Positions 25,069 through 33,397 of a stretch of DNA of 37,009 nt are shown in pieces; positions within the stretch are counted from its first letter, which is position 1, and each line of letters opens with the position of its first letter. The notes beneath the pieces were generated by a model, which was not told the DNA's origin, searched no databases, and saw only the letters and a list, made by a program, of their open reading frames with translations. The DNA is from Candidatus Hydrogenedentota bacterium (GTDB lineage: Bacteria > Hydrogenedentota > Hydrogenedentia > Hydrogenedentales > CAILVY01), in NCBI GenBank assembly GCA_903837785.1, contig CAILVY010000276.1, positions 1-37,009 of the forward strand. The letters are read 5' to 3'. The translations under genes were made by a program, and so were the position numbers.

Positions 25069-26348
25069 GCGATGACCTCCTCGTTCGTTGCATCCCATTG
25101 CAGGGTCTTGCTCTGGCGGAAGGAATCGACAGCCATGCGGATGGCAATCATCGTCGCGCAGCCAAGGTCCACGTTGCAGTAGACCGGCCCGAGCCCGCGC
25201 ACCGCGTCGATGAAGTTCCCTTCGAGGTCCCGGCGGCCCGCCGTTTCAATCTTCGTCTCCTTTTTCCCGCCGTTCTTCTCCTTGAACTCCGGCGCCCAGT
25301 CTCCGTTCGCCCGCAACACGGGCGTCTCGTCCAATTGCATCGTGCCGTATTTCCCGTAGATGCGGTTTTCGAGCTGCGTGTCATTCGTCAGCGTGCTGAT
25401 CATCAGGACCGAGAACTCGCTTGGATAGTCCGCCGTCAGCAGGAACACGTCGGGGATTTCCCGTTCGTCCTTCTCGACGTAGAGCCCGCCGGAGGCATTC
25501 ACACGCCTGGGGTATTCGCCGTTCGCGCCGGCAATCGCGATCAGCAGCGGGGCGAGCTTGTGATACAGGAGGTCCGTCGCCACGCCCCCGCTGTAGTCCC
25601 AGTATTTCCGGAAGCGGAAGAAGCGGTCCGGCGTCCACGGGCGCTGCGGCGCCAGGCCCCATTCATGCCCCAGGAACATGTCCCAGTTCACGTAGTCCTC
25701 GCCCGTCTTGTCCGGCCCCGCCGTGGGATCAATCTTCTGATGTTCATTGAACAGGCACGTGCGGGCGTTCCGGTTGTAGCTGCCCTGCGCCCAGGTCACT
25801 TTGCCCAGGCGGCCGTCCCGGATAGCCTCGTGCGCCTTCCAGAACGCCTCCTTGCCCGTGTCCTGCGGGCCGACCTGCAGGACTTTGCCGGTCCGTTTCA
25901 CTGTGTCGCGCAGTTGAAGCGCCTGCGCAATCGTGTGTGTCATCGGTTTCTCGACGTAGACATGCTTTCCCGCTTCGAGCGCATCGCACGCGATTTTCCC
26001 GTGCCAGTGGTCCGGCGTGGCGATGAGCACCGCGTCGATATCGGTGCGTTCGAGCAGCTTCCGGTAATCGAGATAGCCGTCGCCCTCGCAAATCCCTTTC
26101 GCGCGCGTCACCCGGCGCTGATACACGTCGCATGCGGCCACTACCTTGATGTTGTCCTGCGTGCTCCGGCTGACGAGGCTCGACAGGTGCCCGGTGCCCA
26201 TGCCGCCGCAACCGATGACCCCGAATTGAATCCGCTCATTTGCGCCCAGCGCCGAGGCCGGCGCCATCCGGGTGAGCGCTCCAATTGCCGCCGTCGACAC
26301 CGCCGCTGTCCGAAGGAATTCCCGCCGCGTGCGTCTCTCCGAGTGCAT
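25065..26348 (-). CDS. Tat-exported Gfo/Idh/MocA family oxidoreductase
   Basis: This 427-residue protein begins with a twin-arginine signal: RRTRREFLRTAAV, then a hydrophobic Ala-rich core ending near ASALGA (residue 35). The Rossmann motif is VIGCGGMGTGH (44-54). The catalytic-lysine region is HVYVEKPMTHT. The C-terminal alpha/beta domain follows. These enzymes oxidise or reduce sugars and inositols with a bound NAD(P), and Tat export means the cofactor is loaded before export. The ATG at 26348 is favoured over 26363 because GAGGAGG lies six bases upstream. It is translationally coupled to the DUF1080 gene. A 3-ketosugar-forming role is inferred from that pairing and has not been shown here. 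Confidence 0.92.
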   Translation of the reverse strand: MHSERRTRREFLRTAAVSTAAIGALTRMAPASALGANERIQFGVIGCGGMGTGHLSSLVSRSTQDNIKVVAACDVYQRRVTRAKGICEGDGYLDYRKLLERTDIDAVLIATPDHWHGKIACDALEAGKHVYVEKPMTHTIAQALQLRDTVKRTGKVLQVGPQDTGKEAFWKAHEAIRDGRLGKVTWAQGSYNRNARTCLFNEHQKIDPTAGPDKTGEDYVNWDMFLGHEWGLAPQRPWTPDRFFRFRKYWDYSGGVATDLLYHKLAPLLIAIAGANGEYPRRVNASGGLYVEKDEREIPDVFLLTADYPSEFSVLMISTLTNDTQLENRIYGKYGTMQLDETPVLRANGDWAPEFKEKNGGKKETKIETAGRRDLEGNFIDAVRGLGPVYCNVDLGCATMIAIRMAVDSFRQSKTLQWDATNEEVIA

Positions 26349-26382
26349 CGATTGCCTCCTCATCCGTTTGCTTCCTGTCTTC

Positions 26383-26412
26383 AGCATAATCCGCGCTTCC
26401 CCCGATTGCCAA
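26383..26412 (-). promoter_or_regulatory. Predicted promoter of the Gfo/Idh/MocA-DUF1080 operon
   Basis: On the minus strand TTGGCA (26412-26407, five of six consensus) and TATGCT (26388-26383) are separated by 18 bp. The -10 is 34 bases before ATG 26348. Confidence 0.6.
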
Positions 26413-26450
26413 GTCCCGGATGAACTGCCCGGATGAATGCCCGTCCCAGT

Positions 26451-26480
26451 TTGCGCGTCTGTGCGCCGCGATGCTATTCT
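26451..26480 (+). promoter_or_regulatory. Predicted promoter of the recO-lepA-lepB operon
   Basis: TTGCGC (26451-26456), an 18-bp spacer and TATTCT (26475-26480) preceded by TGC. Ten bases around the -35 (CAGTTTGCGC) are identical to the region before the PpiD-like gene at 31234. The -10 is 60 bases before ATG 26541. Confidence 0.55.
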
Positions 26481-26540
26481 TCCCGGATGTGTCCCGCCCG
26501 TGGCGGCGTTCAACTCCCCGGAAGCACAGAGGCGAAGGCC

Positions 26541-27290
26541 ATGTCCCAGGAAACGGCAGAAGGCGTGGTGCTGCGCGGGGTCGATTTCAGCGAGACGAGC
26601 CGGATTGTGACGCTGCTGACGCCGAACCGGGGCAAGCTGGCCTGTCTGGCCAAGGGCGCGCGGCGCAAGAACAGCCGTCTGGGCCCGGTGCTGGATACGT
26701 TCAACCGGGTCGAGTTGATATACTACTGGAAAGAGGGCCGTCAGGTGCAGAACCTGGCGGAAGCGTCGCTCCTGGATGCGTATACGCCCCTGAAGCAGGA
26801 CCTCGAGCGGAGCGCCTATGCGGGCTTTCCGCTGGAGTTGGCCTACAAGGTGGCCCATGAGAATGAGCCGTCGCGCGTGATTTACGACGTGTTGACGCAG
26901 GGCCTCGCGGGGCTGTGCGCATGGACTGGCGAGGTGCGGGCGCATGCATGCTGGCAGGTGATGCGGCTGATCTGCGCGGCGGGCTTTGCCCCGGTGATGG
27001 ACGCGTGCGTGCACTGCGGCGCGGAGGTTCCGGCTTCCCCGGGCTTTTCCTATGACGGCGGAGTGACCTGCGGCCGCTGCCGGGCCGACCGGCGGCTATC
27101 GCCGGCGGCGTGGGCGGCACTCCAGGCGCTGGGCGTCGCAGAGGCGGCGTGCCCGCGTGTTGCGGTGCCGGCGGAGGTGTTCCATGTGCTGCGCTTCTAC
27201 GCGTCGCGGCATGCGGAAACGGAGTTCAAGAGCGCGCGGGTAATCGAAGAGATGTTTGGCGGCCGGTGGTCCGAGAATTCCACCGCCTGA
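26541..27290 (+). CDS. recO: DNA repair protein RecO
   Basis: This 249-residue protein has an N-terminal OB fold (TAEGVVLRGVDFSETSRIVT, 5-24), a central helical domain, and a zinc finger C156-x2-C159 with C177-x2-C180. RecO loads RecA onto SSB-coated single-stranded DNA and anneals strands in the RecFOR pathway. Length is normal. ATG 26541 follows AGAGGCGAAGG, and an upstream in-frame ATG at 26433 would precede the predicted promoter. It is 39 bp from lepA on the same strand. It forms a functional complement to recJ at 8620, with which it shares the same recombination pathway. Confidence 0.95.
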   Translation: MSQETAEGVVLRGVDFSETSRIVTLLTPNRGKLACLAKGARRKNSRLGPVLDTFNRVELIYYWKEGRQVQNLAEASLLDAYTPLKQDLERSAYAGFPLELAYKVAHENEPSRVIYDVLTQGLAGLCAWTGEVRAHACWQVMRLICAAGFAPVMDACVHCGAEVPASPGFSYDGGVTCGRCRADRRLSPAAWAALQALGVAEAACPRVAVPAEVFHVLRFYASRHAETEFKSARVIEEMFGGRWSENSTA

Positions 27291-27329
27291 ATCCGGAATG
27301 TTGAAACCCAGGTTTTAGACCCAAAAGTT

Positions 27330-29147
27330 ATGAGCTGGACCCAGGAAAAGATACGAAACTTCTGCATCATTGCCCACATCGACCACGGGAAATCCACCCT
27401 GGCCGATCGCCTGCTCCAAATGACCGGCACCGTGGACATGCGGAATCTGAAGGAACAGACGCTCGATACGATGGATATCGAGCGCGAGCGCGGCATTACG
27501 ATCAAGGCCGTATCCGTGCAGATGCGGTACACGGCCGAAGACGGCCAGGAGTATCTGCTGCACCTGATCGACACGCCGGGCCACGTCGATTTCTCGTATG
27601 AGGTTTCGCGGAGCCTGGCCGCCTGCGAAGGGGCGCTGCTCCTCGTCGATGCCGCGCAGGGCGTGCAGGCGCAAACCCTTGCGAACGCCTACAAGGCCGT
27701 GGATCAGAGCCTCGAGATCATTCCGGTGATCAACAAGGTCGATCTCGCGAGCGCGGACGTAGACGGGGCGCGCCGGCAGATCGAGGAGGTCATCGGCCTC
27801 GATGCGTCGGATGCCATTCTCACGAGCGCGAAGACGGGGCTGGGCGCCAGGGAAGTGCTCGAAGCCATCGTCAAGCGCGTGCCGCACCCGAAGGGCCATC
27901 CCGACGATCCGCTCCGGGCGCTCATCTACGATGCGAAATACAACACGTACCGCGGGGTCATCGTGTACGTGCGTGTGGTCGACGGCATGATGAAAGCGGG
28001 CCAGCGCGTCATGATGATGTCCACGGGGACGAAATACGAGATCACGGAAGTGGGCATCTTCACGCCCGAGATGCAGCCCAAGCCCGAACTCGGCACCGGC
28101 GAGGTGGGCTATCTCATCTGCAACATCAAGACGCTGGTCGACACGAAGGTCGGTGACACAGTGACCGACGCCGTCAATCCCGCGCCCAAGCCCCTGCCCG
28201 GTTACGAGGAAGTGAAGCCGGTGGTCTTCTGCGGCATGTATCCGGCCGTGACAACGGACTACAACGAACTGCGCGACGCGCTGGACAAGCTGAAGCTGAA
28301 CGACGCGTCGTTCGAGTACAAGGCGGACAGCTCGGACGCGCTCGGGCTCGGCTTCCGGCTGGGCTTCCTGGGCCTGCTCCACATGGAGATCATCCAGGAG
28401 CGGCTGGAGCGCGAATTCGACCTCACGATCGTCGCCACGATGCCGAACGTGGCCTATCGCGTCACGAAATCCAACGGGGACATCATCGTTATTGAGAAGG
28501 CCTCGCAGATGCCGGATCAGGCGGAGATCGATCAGGTCGAGGAACCGTACATCGAAGCCGACATCCTCTGTCCGACCGAATACGTGAGCGCGGTGATCGA
28601 GCTCTGCAAGAAGAAGCGCGGCCAGCACGTGAACGTCACGTACATCGACGCACGCCGCTGCATGGTTGTGTATCACATCCCGCTCGCGGAAATCGTGATC
28701 GACTTCTACGACAAGCTCAAGAGTTACACGCGCGGCTACGGGTCGCTGGACTACCGGCTGATCGGCTACCGCGCGGGCGAACTCGTCAAGCTCGACATCC
28801 TGCTCAACGACGAACCGGTGGACGCGCTTTCGACAATTGTCCACCGCGACAATGCCCAGTACGTCGGGCGGGCGCTCGCCCAGAAGCTGCGCAAGCTGAT
28901 CCCCCGGCAGCAGTTCGAGGTGGCGATCCAGGCGGCCATCAACCGCCGGATCATCGTCCGCGAAACCGTGAAGGCCGTGCGCAAGAACGTGACGGCCAAG
29001 TGCTACGGGGGCGACATCACGCGAAAGCGCAAGCTGCTCGAGAAGCAGAAAGAGGGCAAGAAGCGCATGAAGCAGGTCGGCACTGTGGAAGTGCCGCAGG
29101 AAGCGTTCATGGCCTTGCTGAAGGTTAACGAAGAATCGGAGCGCTGA
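27330..29147 (+). CDS. lepA: Translation elongation factor 4 (back-translocating GTPase LepA)
   Basis: This 605-residue GTPase is of standard length. The G1 motif AHIDHGKST (15-23), G3 DTPGHVDF and G4 NKVD are all present. The LepA-specific C-terminal region is intact, with the [16 protein letters not shown] stretch and [17 protein letters not shown] near the end. EF4 binds stalled or mistranslocated ribosomes and promotes reverse translocation under ionic stress. The ATG at 27330 has no visible Shine-Dalgarno. The stop at 29147 is one base before the GTG of the signal peptidase, a close pairing known from many genomes (lepA-lepB). Confidence 0.98.
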   Translation: MSWTQEKIRNFCIIAHIDHGKSTLADRLLQMTGTVDMRNLKEQTLDTMDIERERGITIKAVSVQMRYTAEDGQEYLLHLIDTPGHVDFSYEVSRSLAACEGALLLVDAAQGVQAQTLANAYKAVDQSLEIIPVINKVDLASADVDGARRQIEEVIGLDASDAILTSAKTGLGAREVLEAIVKRVPHPKGHPDDPLRALIYDAKYNTYRGVIVYVRVVDGMMKAGQRVMMMSTGTKYEITEVGIFTPEMQPKPELGTGEVGYLICNIKTLVDTKVGDTVTDAVNPAPKPLPGYEEVKPVVFCGMYPAVTTDYNELRDALDKLKLNDASFEYKADSSDALGLGFRLGFLGLLHMEIIQERLEREFDLTIVATMPNVAYRVTKSNGDIIVIEKASQMPDQAEIDQVEEPYIEADILCPTEYVSAVIELCKKKRGQHVNVTYIDARRCMVVYHIPLAEIVIDFYDKLKSYTRGYGSLDYRLIGYRAGELVKLDILLNDEPVDALSTIVHRDNAQYVGRALAQKLRKLIPRQQFEVAIQAAINRRIIVRETVKAVRKNVTAKCYGGDITRKRKLLEKQKEGKKRMKQVGTVEVPQEAFMALLKVNEESER

Positions 29148-29148
29148 G

Positions 29149-30171
29149 GTGGCAGACGAACACGCACCCGATAGGTCCTCGTCCGTGGTCCGCGCCCTCG
29201 AGGCCATCACCGGGCCGTGGACGAAGATGAATCTCCTCAGTTGGATCCTCCTGATCGGCGGCATCTTCTTCATCAAGGGCTGCCTCATCGATCAGTACTC
29301 CGTGCCCACCGGCTCGATGGAAACCACGATCCACGGCGATCCGCGCTTCTTCCGCGGCGACCGCGTGCTCGTCAACAAATGGATGTACGGCCCCCGGATC
29401 CCCTTCACGACGATCCGCCTCTGGGATTGGGGCGGCCCGAAGCGCTGGGACATTGTGGTGTTCCGCCGGCCCAACGGGACCGGCCCGAAGATTCTCGTGA
29501 AACGCGTCGCAGGACTGCCCGGGGAACAGGTGCAGATCAAAGACGGAGCCCTCTACATCAACGGGCAACGCACCGACCCGCCGCCCGAACTCCGCGACGT
29601 CATCCACTACACGACCGCATTCGAAGCGCCGCCGGAACAGCTCAAGGCCATGTTTCTCAAGCTGGCGCGCGTGAACAAGCCCCTCGTGTTGCTGTCGCCG
29701 CCCGACGATGCAACGCTCCAGTTGTACCGGGACATGAACAAGTTCCACGCGCGCGCATCCGAAGTGAGTTTGGACCGCCTGACCCCAGAAGCCATCGACA
29801 AGCTGTGTGAAGGGGTGTCTCCGATCAGCCTCGACGTGGTGCAGCGCCTCTATGCGCGCGAGCAGACGCCGTTGGAGTACGGCGTGCGGCCGGAACCGGA
29901 GTTCAGCCAGGTGCCCCCGGGACATTATCTGCTGCTCGGGGACAACAGCGGCCAGAGCGCCGATGGGCGTGTCTGGGGCTGGGTGCCGCAGAACAATCTC
30001 TACGGCCGCGCTTTCGCCATCTGGTGGCCGTTGAACCGCCGGCGCGATTTCACGGGATTTTCGCACACGTGGTGGGGCATGTTGCTGCTCTACGGCATCC
30101 CCGCCGTGCTCGTCGCGCTGGAATTCCGGCACTATCTCCGCGAGCGGAAGCGCCGGACTTCGCCTACTTGA
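29149..30171 (+). CDS. lepB: Signal peptidase I with a long internal insertion
   Basis: This 340-residue inner-membrane protease cleaves Sec signal peptides. After a TM segment (28-44) come the catalytic serine S56 in VPTGSMETT and the catalytic lysine K118 in ILVKRVAG. The final conserved GDNSGQSADGR box is at 265-275. Between residues about 145 and 250 there is a roughly 100-residue insertion of low similarity separating the lysine box from the GDN box. A second membrane segment lies near the C-terminus (308-325). The start is GTG, one base after the lepA stop. Its 3' end overlaps the convergent aldo/keto reductase by eight bases. Function as signal peptidase I is well supported; the insertion's role is not known. 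Confidence 0.93.
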   Translation: MADEHAPDRSSSVVRALEAITGPWTKMNLLSWILLIGGIFFIKGCLIDQYSVPTGSMETTIHGDPRFFRGDRVLVNKWMYGPRIPFTTIRLWDWGGPKRWDIVVFRRPNGTGPKILVKRVAGLPGEQVQIKDGALYINGQRTDPPPELRDVIHYTTAFEAPPEQLKAMFLKLARVNKPLVLLSPPDDATLQLYRDMNKFHARASEVSLDRLTPEAIDKLCEGVSPISLDVVQRLYAREQTPLEYGVRPEPEFSQVPPGHYLLLGDNSGQSADGRVWGWVPQNNLYGRAFAIWWPLNRRRDFTGFSHTWWGMLLLYGIPAVLVALEFRHYLRERKRRTSPT

Positions 30172-31129
30172 ACGGGCGCGAAACTTCGTCCAACTGATCC
30201 AATTCGTCGCGCGTGAGCTGAAACGCGAGGGCGCCGACGTTGTCCTGGATCTGGGAGAGTTTCGTTGCGCCCGGAATCGCCACGACGGCATCTCCATGAA
30301 AGGCAATCAGCCACTGAAGTGCAACCTGGCTGGGCGTGGCGTTGTACTTGCCGGCGATCTGCCGAAGCGCGCCGATCACCGGAGCGGATTTCCTGAGGCC
30401 GTGCGCCCGGTAACCAGGGAGGTATTTGCGCCAGCCAACCCCTTTCTTGATGAGTTCCGGGCGCTCGTGGAACTTGCCGGTCAGGAGGCCTTGCGCCAAC
30501 GGCGAGTAGGCAATGACAGTAATGCCGAGTTCCCTGGCCGTATCGAGCAGGCCGTTGCGCTCGATTCTCCGGTTCAGCAGGCTGTAATTCACCTGGTTCG
30601 AGGCCAGGGGAAATCCGTGCTCGGCGAGCGCCTGATGGGCCCGGCGCATTTGGCCCACCGTGTAGTTGCTGATGCCCGCCGCGCGAATGTCGCCCCGGCG
30701 TATCAGCTCGGCCATGGCCTTCATCTCGGCGCGGATAGTCGAGAAGGAGGTGGGCATATGGATTTGGTAGAGGTCGATGGGATACGCGCCGAGCCGGCGC
30801 TTGCGCTCGTCTATTGTCGCCAGGAGATTGGCGGCCGTGCGGCGCCACGGAAGCCACTTCGTGGCGATGACCACCTCGCCCGGACGTTTTCCCGAAGCCT
30901 CGAGCCCGTGCGCCACACATTCCTCGGAGACGCCCCGGCCATACATTTCGGCCGTGTCAAACCAGTTGATGCCGCCATCGAGCGCGGCCTGGATGATCTC
31001 CGTGGCGGGCACGCCGTCCAGGGTGGCCCAAAACTTGCCCGCGAAGCCCTTGGCGCTGCTGAACTGCCAGCAGCCGAGTCCCAGCGGGGTGATTTGAATG
31101 CCCGTCTTGCCCAGTTCGCGCATTTCCAT
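30164..31129 (-). CDS. Aldo/keto reductase
   Basis: This 321-residue NADPH-dependent (beta/alpha)8 barrel carries the catalytic tetrad: D58 and Y63 in WFDTAEMYG, K91 in VIATKW and H124 in YQIHMP. Family members reduce sugar or xenobiotic aldehydes and ketones, and the substrate is not evident. ATG 31129 follows GGAGGG nine bases upstream; a start at 31159 is possible but has no ribosome site. The gene is convergent with lepB and overlaps its end by eight bases. It is divergent from the PpiD-like gene. Confidence 0.93.
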   Translation of the reverse strand: MEMRELGKTGIQITPLGLGCWQFSSAKGFAGKFWATLDGVPATEIIQAALDGGINWFDTAEMYGRGVSEECVAHGLEASGKRPGEVVIATKWLPWRRTAANLLATIDERKRRLGAYPIDLYQIHMPTSFSTIRAEMKAMAELIRRGDIRAAGISNYTVGQMRRAHQALAEHGFPLASNQVNYSLLNRRIERNGLLDTARELGITVIAYSPLAQGLLTGKFHERPELIKKGVGWRKYLPGYRAHGLRKSAPVIGALRQIAGKYNATPSQVALQWLIAFHGDAVVAIPGATKLSQIQDNVGALAFQLTRDELDQLDEVSRPFK

Positions 31130-31190
31130 CGTGTGAGTCCCTCCGGAGCGGGGAAACAAGCACCCGCTGCCCTTTCTTCCTATTCGCTCT

Positions 31191-31199
31191 ATCTTAACA
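31191..31199 (-). promoter_or_regulatory. Extended -10 of the aldo/keto reductase gene
   Basis: On the minus strand TGT-TAAGAT (31199-31191) forms an extended -10, 62 bases before ATG 31129. No convincing -35 is seen. Confidence 0.4.
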
Positions 31200-31233
31200 G
31201 AGACCGGTGCTCATCTTGCCGGCCGGGCTCAGT

Positions 31234-31263
31234 TTGCGCCCCTGCGCGCGCATATGCTACATT
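31234..31263 (+). promoter_or_regulatory. Predicted promoter of the PpiD-like gene
   Basis: TTGCGC (31234-31239), an 18-bp spacer and TACATT (31258-31263) preceded by TGC. It closely resembles the recO promoter. A small hairpin, GCACGC/GCGTGC with loop GGTT (31295-31310), follows in the leader just before the ribosome site. Confidence 0.55.
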
Positions 31264-31334
31264 GATCCTCTGTACCCATCTAAAGCCAACACCGGCACGC
31301 GGTTGCGTGCGGGCCTGGAGAGGATTTCCAAGTC

Positions 31335-33287
31335 ATGCAAGACTTCATGCGCAAACACAAGCGCACCATTCTCGTTTTCACCCTGTTGGTGATCATTGTG
31401 CCCTTCGTCTTCTTTTTTGGCAACCCGAGCACGGGTTATAAGTCGAGAAGTGAGATGATGGAAGGTAACACCCAGAACATCGGTTCCGTTGGCGGGGTGC
31501 CGATCACCGTCGCGCAGTTCCGGCAGGCGCTGGATGCCGCGACACAGCGCATGTCACAGCGGGGCCAGGACCGCTTGACGTATCAGGAACTCGACAAGAG
31601 CGGCCAGGCGGACAAGGTCCTGGAGCAATTGGTGGATTCGGCCCTGATCTCCGTGAAGGAGAAGGAACGGAGCTTTGACGTCGAGGACAGTCTTGCGGCG
31701 GAGCAGATGAAGAAGTGGAACATCTTCCAGGATGAGAACGGGAAGTTCAACGCGGAAGCCTGGAACGAATGGGTGAAACAGAGCACGGCCCAGGACTGGA
31801 ACGCGATCTACAAGGATCAGAAGACTTCCATCGCCCGGCAGACGTTCCTGGACACGATCATGGCGCCGGCGGGCGAAGTCCTCGACAGCGAGATCCAGAA
31901 ACAGTTGGAAGAGAATTCCACGAAGATCCAGATCAAGTACGCGAAGATCGAGCCCAAGGTTGAGGTGACGGATGAGGAGATTCAGAAGCATTACGAAGGG
32001 AACCCGGAATCCTACAAGACGCCGGATACCCGGGCCGTCGAGTATGTGACGATCTCGCTCGTGCCGCCCGTGCCGCAGAAGGCGCTGGACGTGGTCAAGC
32101 AGGCGCGGGAAGGCGCGGATTTCGCCAAGCTCGCCGACGACAATTCCGATCTGCAGCAGAAGAACGGCGGGGATATGGGGTGGCAAACGGAGCGGGAGAA
32201 CGACCCCGACTTCCGCAAAGTGCTGTTCACGACGAAGGTGGGCGAGGTGACGGACCCGGTGCTCGCGTTCAACAGTTACTACGTCTACAAGATTGAGGAA
32301 GAACGGATTAATTCCGATACGCAGAAGCGCGAAGTGCGTGCGCGTCAGATCATGATCAAGGCGGAATTGCCCGCTGACGAGCGCAAGGCGCGGGATGCCC
32401 AGGCCCTGGCGATCCAGGAGAAAGTGCTGGCCGGTGCGGATTTCAAGACGGCGGCGGACGAGGCCAAGCTCGAAGTCAAGCGGACGGGCCAGTTCACGAA
32501 GGAAAGCGAAGACATCGAGGGCTTCCCCAAAGCCGACGTGCGTTCTTTCCGGATGGCCTTCGAGAACAAGTCCGACGAGAAGCCGGTGAAAGTCGTTACG
32601 GGACGTTCCGGCATTTATGTGGCCAAAGTGGTCGAGCTGATTCCCGGCGTGGTGCAGCCGCTCGACGCGGTGAAGGACAAGGCCCGCGAAGACACCATCG
32701 CCGCGAAGAAGAAGACGGATGAGTACAAGGCGAAGGTTGCCGAGTACGCGGAGAAGATCAAAGCGCAGGCGAAGAGCCTGGCGCAGATCAACGAGCTGTT
32801 TCCCGAGCTGGGCGCGGAAGTAAAGGAAACGAGCGAGTTCACCCGGAAAGATTATCTCTTCAAGGAGCAGGTGTACCTCCAGACAACGGAAATCTTCGAG
32901 GCGGTTGCGCGGAAGGAACCGGGCGCCATGGGCGGCCCGCTGAAGGACTTCCAGGGCAACACGTTCTTCGTGGAATTGGTCAAGAAGACGCCGCCCACGG
33001 AAGAAGACAAGAAGAAGTGGGACGAAGAGAAGAAGCAGCTCCGCGATTCGGCGCGCATGGCCGCTCAGAACGCCCTCATTGAGGATTACCTGGCGGATCT
33101 TCGCGAACGCACGCTGCCTAACCTGCGTTTCACAACCGATCAGAAGCTCATTGACGAGATCCTCGGCCGGAATCAAAAGCCGGAAGGGGATCAGCCCGCC
33201 GAAGGCGAGAAGAAAGCCGGGGAACCGGGCGCCTTGCCCGCCCAGCCGGCCGTCGAACATCCGCTGAAGAGCCTTGCCGACGAATAA
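31335..33287 (+). CDS. Membrane-anchored PpiD/SurA-like peptidyl-prolyl isomerase
   Basis: This 650-residue protein has a basic N-terminus and one membrane helix (about 10-28). A SurA_N-type chaperone region (50-190) follows, which starts VGGVPITVAQFRQAL. Next comes a parvulin-like domain (about 205-325) with the hallmark NGGDMGW. A second, less complete parvulin-like stretch begins at VRARQIMIKAEL (about 337). Highly charged helices follow, and a Pro/Glu/Lys-rich tail ends the protein. PpiD-type proteins help outer-membrane and secreted proteins fold at the periplasmic face of the Sec translocon. The ATG lies after GAGAGGA. It is monocistronic, with its own promoter and a hairpin terminator. 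The name ppiD is not assigned because orthology is unclear. Confidence 0.88.
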   Translation: MQDFMRKHKRTILVFTLLVIIVPFVFFFGNPSTGYKSRSEMMEGNTQNIGSVGGVPITVAQFRQALDAATQRMSQRGQDRLTYQELDKSGQADKVLEQLVDSALISVKEKERSFDVEDSLAAEQMKKWNIFQDENGKFNAEAWNEWVKQSTAQDWNAIYKDQKTSIARQTFLDTIMAPAGEVLDSEIQKQLEENSTKIQIKYAKIEPKVEVTDEEIQKHYEGNPESYKTPDTRAVEYVTISLVPPVPQKALDVVKQAREGADFAKLADDNSDLQQKNGGDMGWQTERENDPDFRKVLFTTKVGEVTDPVLAFNSYYVYKIEEERINSDTQKREVRARQIMIKAELPADERKARDAQALAIQEKVLAGADFKTAADEAKLEVKRTGQFTKESEDIEGFPKADVRSFRMAFENKSDEKPVKVVTGRSGIYVAKVVELIPGVVQPLDAVKDKAREDTIAAKKKTDEYKAKVAEYAEKIKAQAKSLAQINELFPELGAEVKETSEFTRKDYLFKEQVYLQTTEIFEAVARKEPGAMGGPLKDFQGNTFFVELVKKTPPTEEDKKKWDEEKKQLRDSARMAAQNALIEDYLADLRERTLPNLRFTTDQKLIDEILGRNQKPEGDQPAEGEKKAGEPGALPAQPAVEHPLKSLADE

Positions 33288-33308
33288 CCGCGCGATCAGC
33301 TAATACAT

Positions 33309-33335
33309 GCCCGCCGGCATCCTCTGCCGGCGGGC
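33309..33335. terminator. GC-rich hairpin between convergent genes
   Basis: The 11-bp repeat GCCCGCCGGCA and its complement (33309-33319 and 33325-33335) flank a 5-base loop. It sits 21 bases past the PpiD-like stop and 62 bases past the stop of the converging MFS fusion gene. The T-tract is weak on both sides, so it may be bidirectional but not fully efficient. Confidence 0.6.
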
Positions 33336-33397
33336 GTCGTCATTGAAGCCGAGTCCGGCGCGCCCAGGAAACGCGACGGCAGCGCCGCATCCCGTCG

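Noticed and set aside
27315..29288. A 657-codon minus-strand frame opposite lepA
   Set aside because: lepA is unmistakable on the plus strand; the antisense frame is a codon-bias artefact.
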